Under the pieces are notes generated by a model. The model saw only the letters and a program-made list of their open reading frames with translations. It had not been told where the DNA came from and ran no database searches. A program made the position numbers and the translations under genes. From NCBI GenBank assembly GCA_963580285.1, contig OY757014.1:98768072-98832071 (forward strand): 64,000 nt of DNA. Direction: 5' to 3'. The stretch is from Lucinisca nassula (Eukaryota; Mollusca; Bivalvia; Lucinida; Lucinidae). Shown piece by piece: positions 56,266 to 64,000 of the stretch. How positions within the stretch are numbered: position 1 is the stretch's first letter; each line of letters begins with the position of its first letter.

Positions 56266-57324
56266 TTAGGCACAAATTTGGGCAGTAAATTGTACTTATC
56301 AAACAATCGATTACAAGCAAATCAGTAATGAAATTGTTTTTTGTGGAATTTATGGATCGATTATCCGATTAATCATGCCAGCCTAAGCTATAACTCCCCA
56401 GCAATATGGTCAACAAGAGCCTACCAATTAATTCCTAAACAATCAACAACATTCCCTACAACAGAAAGCAACCATGGTACTATTGATCCAATTACACCAG
56501 GTAATGCAGCAGCTGATTTTCATGCCAGAAAAGCAAGTAGTTTACCTGGGTCATGTATTCTTTTTTATTCTTTGACTCCTTGTTTCACAGTATGGGAGCG
56601 AAAGTGAACGGCCCTTTGCGATTGAACTGGACTTGCGATTTGTACAGTGGGCGATCAGTCATTTGCGATATCACATTATCACGTGGTATCTCAGATATGT
56701 AAACACAGAAGCCATAAGCGTGCGGTTTTGGCCATTACTTTTATTTGTGTAAGTTGTCAATATATTTGTCACTTTACTGATAATAATTTCGTTGGCATCA
56801 TTGATCCTATCGGTGGACTTAACGATGATGATCAGTTGACACGTGTTTCCCTGTTGCTGGCATACGTTACTAAAAGTGGTTTAAATGACGGATAAATATT
56901 TAGAGGTCCTTTCTTTTAGTTTTCCTGGCATCTTTAATAAACTATAAAGCCTACTGGAAAAAAGGATGTATAAACTGATGTGAAATCGGCAGCTAAATCT
57001 TAGCTTATTTTCCCATCACTTTTGATCGTCTGAACGGTCACTTGACATTGCATTGAACCATCCCTTGCGATCTGTAATCATTGGAGTTCAACAGTCACTT
57101 GCCAAGTTGATCAATGAAATTGAACAGTCACTTGTGATGGTGATTACACAAACAATTTTTTGTGATTTAGGGTCATGCTAAGAAGTCGGATCTGATATTG
57201 ACATCAAATAACCAAAACACTTCCTTCCAATACCATTACAGAAAAGTGTTTAGGATATTGCTACTGTTTCATTAGCATGGTGCGGAACTCTTTTCACTTC
57301 TGCATTTTCGAGTGAAAACCAATG
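56266..57324. other. Unassigned DNA
   Basis: gaacggtcacttg-type words recur at 57030-57140 (weak repeat). ORFs at 56341-56607 and 56647-56895 (plus) show no domain. The second has reasonable composition (GIIDPIGGLNDDDQ), but I cannot support it as an exon. Confidence 0.4.
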
Positions 57325-57615
57325 CTTTATTTGATCTGAGGTGCTACCTCCCAGTCATCACTATTCAGGTCATCTTGCAGACGTTGCTTCCAATATTGTG
57401 GCTTCTAACATGCACTGAGATGAAATGACATCTCAGCCCATACTGCCCAAACAAACCAATAGGGTTTATATGCAGGGACATACCGACTCGCACCACTTTG
57501 CCAGGACACGCGACGACCTGCTGAGCGGTTTACCAGTACTCATGTGCGATCGGTTTCAGGTCTGGTCAGCCTGGAAGCACAATGCATCCCAGTCTATTTC
57601 TCCAAGCCCCGATGG
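57325..57615 (-). mobile_element. SINE family D (minus), diverged
   Basis: gacgttgcttccaatattgt, gagatgaaatgacatctcag, gcggtttaccagtactcatg, ctccaagccccgatgg. Confidence 0.75.
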
Positions 57616-57729
57616 TCAGAGGCTAAAGGCACGTTTACATCTTTTCTTTGACATCTTTCAGTAACATTTAATTTCTATGAACATAACTCACAAAGCATTA
57701 AATTTTACTTCATTCACGATGTTAATTGC

Positions 57730-57762
<33 letters not shown>

Positions 57763-57949
57763 AAAGAAAAATGATTTACAAGTTTTCTGTTATCCGATCT
57801 CTAGCCTGACCTAGTAGGAAGGGGATACGGTCCGGTACCGGGCGTCTAGACTTGATGGCTAGAAAACCTATACCGGATTTTGCCATGGATTTGGACTTTT
57901 ATTTAACCGAGCGAAGCGAAGAAAAATATATTTCATGACTGGCAAAGCC
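57616..57949. other. Unassigned with A-rich run
   Basis: 57731-57770 is nearly pure A with few G. Nothing else recognised. Confidence 0.5.
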
Positions 57950-58560
57950 AACTTTTTATCCCCTGACCGAATGGGTTCAGGGATATAATGGTCAGCCAGG
58001 CGTTCGTCCGTCCGTCTATCCATCTATAGACAAAATCTTAAGATGGCCACAACTCCAATATATTAATGTTTCTTGGTACAATTGTGAACAAGGTGGAGCA
58101 GACTGCCACGTGGAAGAACCACAACTCTAGGTGACATTATATTTTAGTTGTCTCCCCTGACAATATAATATTTTGATCACCTAGCGATTACACTAATGTG
58201 AGGTCGGTTTTACCTCTGCGTGGAAGCGGAATTTCACCCTTTGAGGTACTTGGTACAATTGTTTTTGTTTGATTTGGCATATAACGTCGCCGTCAGTACT
58301 AGTAAAGTTATTTTTGAAACGTTGCTTCCAATTTTGTAGGACTTTTACCCGACATGGAGATGAAATGATATCTCAAGCCATGCCGTCCAAACGAACCAAT
58401 AGGGTTTATATGCATGGGCCGTCCGAACTGCATCCCCTTCTAAGGGGTTTGAGCAAGAACCACGACTCTAGGTGCCATGGTATTTTAGTTATCTCCCCTG
58501 ACATCTCTTTGAGATATATTGATAGAACCCTGTTGAGCTGGACCAAAGTTTGAAATAAGA
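57950..58560 (-). mobile_element. Tandem-core array element, inverted short copy
   Basis: Left end tatccctgac..gggttcagg and cagccaggcgttcgtccgtc are inverse to the right end of the array at 59750-63200. Units (ttagttgtctcccctgac, gaaccacaactctaggtg) are in the opposite orientation. Contains a SINE family D fragment at 58264-58440. Confidence 0.6.
58264..58440 (-). mobile_element. SINE family D fragment (minus)
   Basis: gtttgatttggcatataacg, gttgcttccaattttgtagg, gagatgaaatgatatctcaa. Confidence 0.75.
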
Positions 58561-59123
58561 ACGAGTTTATGAAAACAAATTAGGTAATTCAACCTGCATT
58601 GGCTAAGTATACCTAGTGAAAATGTAGCTTTTTCAATTATGCATTATATTTCACTAATGTTGATTTATATTTCAATAAATGTAATGATATTTGTGTCGCA
58701 GGTTTGTGAGAATTATGTAAGACAAATATAGCTTTTACAAAAACCTAGGTCTACGATTAGCTCACATTAACTGTGAATGTCTCGAGTTATATCCCAAACA
58801 TGTGTTTTATACAATTTGCTGTCTTTGGCAATATTCTAATTGTCAGTCTGCACCCAGGATCGTGTCGACGGAAGTATAATGTCTGAATTGTCAAAGTTGC
58901 AAATGCTGCAATTTTGTAAAAAACAAACAAACAAAAAAAAAAAAAAACAGTACTTTTCCATCTTACAAATGGAACATGTGCAAATTAGATATGCTTGTTC
59001 ATCTTATCAAATTGAATGCTTGAAAACTGTTAGAGAAATTAAGCAGACAACTTGCCTATACTTTATAGAAGACTAACTGAAAGGTAATCCAAACATTTTG
59101 CTAATGGCGAGGCAAGTTTTTTT
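58561..59123. other. Unassigned AT-rich DNA
   Basis: A-rich run at 58917-58949. A 78-codon plus ORF at 58840 spans it and is not supported. Confidence 0.4.
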
Positions 59124-59305
59124 TTAGCTCACCAGAGCCGACGACTCTTGGAGCTTATTGGATAGCTAGTGGTCCATCGTGGTCGGAAGTTTGTTGATGT
59201 ATAGTTTGTATGGCCTGAACAAGTATGTCAGTAAATATGGGCTTGTACAAATGTGATAGCAATTCTTTGCCAGAGATCTGCACATGGGCCTCTTATTGTG
59301 AAAGC
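59124..59305 (-). mobile_element. Short Helitron-like element without tandem core
   Basis: Minus strand starts aagaggcccatgtgcag (59301 downward) and ends agagtcgtcggctctggtga then GCTAA. Same 5' (AAGAGGCCCATG) and 3' (hairpin plus GGTGAGCTAA) as 33196-35770. Confidence 0.65.
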
Positions 59306-59345
59306 TAATGCCTGTTATGGGCCTCTTTTTTGCATTGCTCATAAA

Positions 59346-59518
59346 TATTCACCTTATTTGCATTATCTGCTGGTTCCTAGTCTGAAGGTTATCAGTGTTG
59401 GAAAAACAGGTAACCAGACCCCCCTGACCTTTTAAGGTCAGAGGGTCTGGTTACCTGTTTTTCCAATATTGACAATGTGCAAGCTGGGATCCAGCAAATA
59501 ATGCAAAAATGGTGAATA
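59346..59518. mobile_element. Hairpin MITE (TATTCACC family), copy 2
   Basis: Ends tattcaccttatttgcatta and aatgcaaaaatggtgaata; core ggtaaccagacccccctgacc / ggtcagagggtctggttacc. Confidence 0.88.
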
Positions 59519-59748
59519 AAGACCAATCTGCATTGAGGGTAACTAAACCCCGTGCAGAAATCGGACCACACTCGCACTGTCGTTGGTGCCGGCGCAACAC
59601 TGCATTGTGCAAATAGCCACCAAAAGTCAATATGGCCTTCGGAAAAATTCACAAATAGAAAGTACATCATATTAAAATACACTAGTAAGCACGCAGTATA
59701 TTCCTCCTGCAACATCTGCAGGAGTTTGTATATGTAAAGTTTATTGAG
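59519..59748. other. Unassigned, edge of array
   Basis: No gene. A long antisense ORF (59392-59898, 168 codons) crosses MITE and array sequence and is treated as chance. Confidence 0.4.
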
Positions 59749-60776
59749 ACTATCTTCACCTAATGATACTAAGGATCGCTTCTCAACATGATGAAGATCC
59801 ACGACTTCCAATGCACAAAGTACTGGTATAATGATTTGTGGTTCTTGCACATGAAATGCCTTTTCAATCTTGTATACAACTGTGGCAAGTACCATCAATA
59901 TATCTCAAAGAGTAATGGAGTTATGGCCATCATAAGATTATATTGTCAGAGGAGATAACTCACAATCCAGGCAACTCATAATTGTGGTTCTTGCGCATGA
60001 CACGCCTGCTAAACCTCATGTACATCTGAACCAAGTACCATCTATATATCTCAAAGGTTATTGGAGATATGGTGATCACAAGGTGGTCATACTGTTATCG
60101 CGGAAGGGGAGATAACTCAAATACCACAACACCAAGAGCTATGTTTCTTGCTCATGACATTCTTTCTGTACCTTGTATACAATTGTGCCAAGTGCCAATA
60201 TATCTCAAAGGGTATTGCAGTTACGGCCACCACAATGATATTGTCAGGGGAGATAACCAGAACAAACAGTGCACCCAGAGTTGTAATTCTTGCGCATGAC
60301 ACGCCCGCTTAACCTCATGTATATCTGTCCCAAGTACCATCAATAAGTCTCAAAGGTAATGGAGATATGATGATCGTAAGGTGGTCATACTGTTATATTG
60401 GAAGGGGATAATCCTAGCACCAGAGTTGTGGTTCTTAGGCATGACACGCCGTCTCAACCTCGTATACATCTGTGCCAAGTACCATCAATTTGTTTCAAAG
60501 GGTGTTGGAGTAACGACCATCACAAGTTCATATTGTCAGGGGAGATAACTGATAACTAAAAAACAGGGCAACCAGAGTCGTGCTTCTTGCTCATGACATT
60601 CCAGCTTCACCTCATGAACAACTGTACCAAGTACCATCAATATACCTCAAAGAGTATTGGAGATATGGCCATCACAAGGCAGTGATTCTATTTTATTGGA
60701 AGAGGTGAGTGCGTGTTTAAGTTTTACGTCTAACCAATAGCTAAGGTCATATGGAGACGGGACCACGGTTTAAAGT

Positions 60777-61311
60777 AGAAGTAAAACAAAGATCAGGAAT
60801 CGATACAATTGACTTACTCCACCCATCAAAGACATCAAAGGGAAAGAAACACAAACATTAAGCGACCAGACCATAATGGAAACCTAAACAAAGGAAGGCC
60901 ATAAGGACAGTTACTTTCCCACAAAATGGCCATATGGCCATCCAAAATAAAAAGACACAAGTGATACACACAGTAAGTAACAAACAACACTATAAATAAC
61001 CCGCCACAGAAGAACCGCCTTGGAACGGTCAGTGGAATGATTTCCACTGGGGGGCTTAAATCGATTTTACGTGGCCACAATCCTCGCCCTTACTTCCGTC
61101 GCGATTTAGACAAATAATTTGTTCAGTCCGCATGAAGGCCTTCTAACTCATCAGTGCAACATCTCCGTGAACACAAAAATCAAAGAACCACAGAGGTGAG
61201 ACACCGGTGAGGAGTCGACAGCAAGAAACCACTGAAATGCTGGAGCAAAAGAAAACCAACAGTTAGACTCCGATGGGCCCGACCAGAGACAGAGCATCAG
61301 GCACCAACCAA
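60777..61311 (+). repeat. Dispersed repeat family G, full copy
   Basis: Nearly identical to 30230-30768 including the end gcaccaacca. It abuts the 3' end of the Penelope-like element, raising the possibility that it is part of it. Confidence 0.85.
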
Positions 61312-61319
61312 CATTACCT

Positions 61320-62720
61320 TGAATAAGATCTCTCTAATTCTCAATATGCCTTTAACGTTGGAGCCGTCATAGAATCTGAGGCCTGACCCACCGGCGTGCA
61401 ATTAAAGAGGGAAGCAAAGTTGCCAACCGTGATTGGGTTAACTACCATGCATGCATGCAGTGTGTCGTATAACATCCGTGTTGTACCCAATCTTTTTATA
61501 TCAAAGAATGATTTTACGAAATTGGGTGCTGAAGTCATTGCGGTTATATATTTTTCTGAATTTATATACTAAGTCACCATAAAATTCGGGTTCCGATAGA
61601 CCTTGTTGCTGAAGAGATTTAAGTCCAATATTGAATTTTGAAATTAAATCAGAATGGCGTCTATAAAATTTTGAAAAGGCTTTGCGTAGTTCATGGTACC
61701 GATAACCCTGATTAAGGAGTTTAGCCGTTAATAATTTATTACGAGTGTTGAAGTCAGTTACATCGCTACACACTCTAGCAAATCGAATCAATTGCGAAAT
61801 ATAAACGCCATAGGATGGCGCACGAGGAACATCACCATCCAAAAAAGGAAAATTTACAATCTCAAAATCAAAGTCATCGCGTTTATCATAAATTTTGCAC
61901 GAAACAAATCCATCTACAATAGAAAAATGTAAATCCAAAAACGGGGCCTCGGTATCAGAAGAATTCGCTTTATTTAACTTAAGTTCTTGGGGGTAAATCT
62001 GACTGATCAAACCATCGAAGTAGGTATTTTCAATATTTAATAAATCATCTAAATATCTAGAAGTGGCGCTAAAAGCTTCAATAATTTCAAATTGGTTATC
62101 AATGGAAAGCGACAACATGAAGTCTCTTTCATAACAATACAAGAACAGATCAGCCACAAAAGGTGCGCAATTCGTACCCATCGGAATAGCCACAATTTGT
62201 CTAAATAACTTAGTACCGAATCTAATATAAATATTGTCAAGTAGAAAGGTGAGGGCATCACACACTTTCTGACATGACCAAAGTGTATAATTCTTATGCT
62301 CTTTAGAAGTGAAAAATGCATTTCTGACATTACATGCAAGATAGAGAGAATCTTCTCTGTGAAAAGCCCATTCAATTAAATCATTAAGCTTTTTTTATAA
62401 GATTATGAGGGGGTGTAGTGTAAAGAGTGGAAAAATCGTAAGTAGACAGACTTGAAGCACGAAAATGTCTGGATTTCAATTTATTTAAAACCTCATTCGA
62501 ATTTTTTATAGACCAAAACAGATTGCTTCCTGATCTTTCAAAGACTTTATCACAATATTTAATTACATGCGTTTTAATAGTAGTAAGACAGGAAGTTAAT
62601 AATTTAGTAAGTTAAGTGGTAGTGCAAGAGCTAGAAATTGCAATAAACCGTGCTTTGTAAGGTCTTTTATGAAGTTTTGGTAACCAGTATAGCGTAGGAA
62701 GCTTGTCTTGGCCTTCGTTA
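61320..62720 (-). pseudogene. Penelope-like retroelement reverse transcriptase, decayed
   Basis: Minus-strand RT. From 62720 downward: YWLPKLHKRPYKARFIA (a Penelope-type motif), a TAA stop near 62615, WSIKNSNEVLNKL, STYDFSTLYT, a frameshift in an A-run near 62392, then an open frame 62265-61501: DNIYIRFG, IPMGTNCAPFVADLF, a catalytic-type SRYLDDLLN, LDLHFSIVDG, and SPSYGVYISQLIRFAR. A further frame (61538-61341) carries a C-terminal piece with VNPITVGNFASLFNC. No GIY-YIG endonuclease seen. Cut at its 5' end by a SINE. Penelope elements are the group known to carry hammerhead ribozymes. Confidence 0.85.
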
Positions 62721-62721
62721 A

Positions 62722-62820
62722 CACACACAGACTCATCCGACAGTCTGGAGAAGCTTGGGATAGATGCTGTGACCCCTGGTTAACAAGGCGAGTAGTATAA
62801 CCTCTACACCACGGAGGCTT
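62722..62820 (-). mobile_element. tRNA-derived SINE family E (minus), partial
   Basis: Minus strand: ctccgtggtgtagaggttat (A box), ttaaccaggggtcacagc, gcttctccagactgtcggat. The B box is degenerate. Confidence 0.7.
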
Positions 62821-63200
62821 TTGAATTTATTGGAAGGGGACATGACTAAAAACATGGCAACCACAGTTGTGGTTCTTATGCATGGCACGTCGTGTCAGCC
62901 TTGTGAACAATTGTGCCAGGTACCATCAATATGTCACAAAAGGTATTGGAGTTATGGCCATCACAAAGTAGTCACTCCATTTTATTGGAAGGGGAGATAA
63001 CAAAAACATGGTGCCCAGAGTTGTGGTTCTTGAGCATGACACACCTCAGTTTTGTGAACAATTGTGCCATGAACCATCAATGTATCTCAAACGGTATTGG
63101 AGTTATGGCCTTCACAAGGTTTCGTCTACGGAAGGATGGACGGACGGACGGACGGACGGACGCCAGGCTGATCGCTATATCCCCCGAACCAATCGGTCTG

Positions 63201-63767
63201 GAGATAATAGAAAAGACTGTTTGATCATTGGAACAACCTACCAGTGACGCCAGCAACAGCATGATGAGCCAACGCCGGAGATGCCAAGGTCTATCTGCCT
63301 TTTGCTGGATCTCTGGTCTTTTTAAAGACCACCTGGCCAGATATTCTGACTGGCACTATGGAACACGATTCGGAATTGACCACCTTCTATAGCCGCGATT
63401 TGCAGCATACTATTTTTCCAACGGGTTATCGAAATTTCTGTAACTTACAGACCCCTTCCTTTTAATTGCACTGTGCCTGAGGCCAGAGTGGTGCATCGGC
63501 CCGAATGTATCACTCCGTGCAAAAGCCTTTTAGAAAGTGGGGCAACTAATCCTGGACATGTTCTAGGGGTGGCCCCTATGTGCTTACAGCACCCGGTTAC
63601 CTTAAAAACCTGTCAACGTCAACGTGACTGTACTTCCGTGTTAAAAACTACGTCTATAATGTCTTCTCCCTTGGGGCCCAATGACGAGTATTTGAGTGCA
63701 TCAGTCACAGGAACGTCTAGAAGGATTTTTCTTGCGTATACCAGCAATTAAAAAATCTATGCTGTCT
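63201..63767. other. Unassigned DNA
   Basis: A small gtctttttaaagacc palindrome at about 63314-63330. A 92-codon plus ORF (63473-63751) with several Cys and Pro shows no domain or splice support, and I leave it uncalled. Confidence 0.4.
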
Positions 63768-63925
63768 GGCCTCCGTGACCTTGTGGATAAGAGCACTGAC
63801 TTTTAATCATTAGGTCTATCAACTCTATGGTTCGAAGCTCGCTCGGGTTATATGTGAGATGCCAGTTTTGCAACGGAAGGGCATGCGATTTTTCTTCGGA
63901 TACCCTGGTTTTCTTGTAAGGGCCG
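63768..63925 (+). mobile_element. tRNA-derived SINE, family A
   Basis: Head ctccgtgaccttgtggataa (A box) and ctctatggttcgaagctcg (B box), body ttcttcggataccctggttt, tail acaacaacacataaatgac. Best-preserved head of the family. Confidence 0.8.
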
Positions 63926-63961
63926 CAACAACAACACATAAATGACAAATAAATAATAACA

Positions 63962-63965
<4 letters not shown>

Positions 63966-64000
<35 letters not shown>
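63966..64000. repeat. (GT)n microsatellite at the window edge
   Basis: GT dinucleotides to the end of the window. Confidence 0.9.

Larger units (their letters stand above)
59749..63200 (+). mobile_element. Tandem-core array element, period about 140-160 bp, interrupted
   Basis: Units marked by ggggagataactcanaa near 59948, 60108, 60249, 60404, 60540, then (after an insertion of about 2.1 kb, 60705-62825) 62836 and 62992, each with gttgtggttcttgcgcatga, ccaagtaccatcaatatat and ctcaaagggtattggag. It ends (gacg)n, gccaggctgatc and tatatcccccgaacc. The interruption contains family G, the Penelope-like element and a SINE. Confidence 0.8.

Noticed and set aside
59392..59898. 168-codon minus ORF, the longest ORF without a repeat-family name
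   Set aside because: It begins in a palindromic MITE and runs through array sequence; no domain, and the neighbouring array units are frameshifted relative to it.
60777..61311. Family G as the long terminal repeat or 3' region of the Penelope-like element
   Set aside because: The near-identical copy at 30230 has no RT beside it and I see no hammerhead or paired terminal repeat. Kept as a separate repeat, though the link is possible.

Overview
This window looks like a gene-poor, mobile-element-rich stretch of an animal nuclear genome, most likely a mollusc and probably a bivalve. The host call is an inference from repeat style: several tRNA-derived SINE families, palindromic MITEs, Helitron-like tandem-repeat elements and hammerhead-ribozyme elements, together with introns, microsatellites and no long uninterrupted host ORF. 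Nothing looks bacterial or viral, and there are no rRNA genes, CRISPR arrays or operons. The tRNA-like sequences are SINE heads.

Only one host gene can be supported. Five small exons on the minus strand lie at 55276-55390, 35804-35946, 26334-26490, 17063-17323 and 11448-11623. They have good splice sites and compatible phases throughout, and together give 852 nt (284 codons) of one multi-pass membrane protein. The gene is open at both ends and its introns are 20.5 kb or shorter. Most repeats from 11.6 to 55.3 kb are therefore intronic.

Layout. 0-2.5 kb: a 145-bp tandem array and three SINEs. 2.7-4.2 kb: a hammerhead element followed by a decayed mariner. 4.4-8.7 kb: MITEs, one split by a 2.85-kb higher-order tandem array. 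8.7-13.8 kb: SINEs, MITEs, exon 5. 13.8-16.5 kb: three tandem arrays. 16.5-18 kb: a SINE split by a piggyBac-type MITE, exon 4 and a partial tandem duplication of it. 18-24.5 kb: tandem and AT-rich DNA, MITEs and a dimeric hammerhead element. 24.8-30 kb: tandem DNA, exon 3, a Helitron-like array. 30-36 kb: more of the same, exon 2. 36.4-39.7 kb: a second mariner and a LINE interrupted by a hammerhead element. 40-44.6 kb: tandem arrays, a SINE, MITEs. 44.6-49.9 kb: two LINE fragments in opposite orientation, the first carrying a multi-level nest of SINEs and a hammerhead element, the second split by a Tc1-like element. 50-57.6 kb: MITEs, exon 1, sparse repeats. 57.9-63.2 kb: array elements split by a Penelope-like retroelement. 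The right edge holds a SINE and a (GT)n run.

The most notable biology is the set of hammerhead-ribozyme elements: six hammerhead cores, two with an intact core, one pair in tandem at a 262-bp period. They occur in the same window as a Penelope-like reverse transcriptase. Coordinates of repeat edges are by eye and usually good to about 5-20 bp, except where a target-site duplication fixes them.
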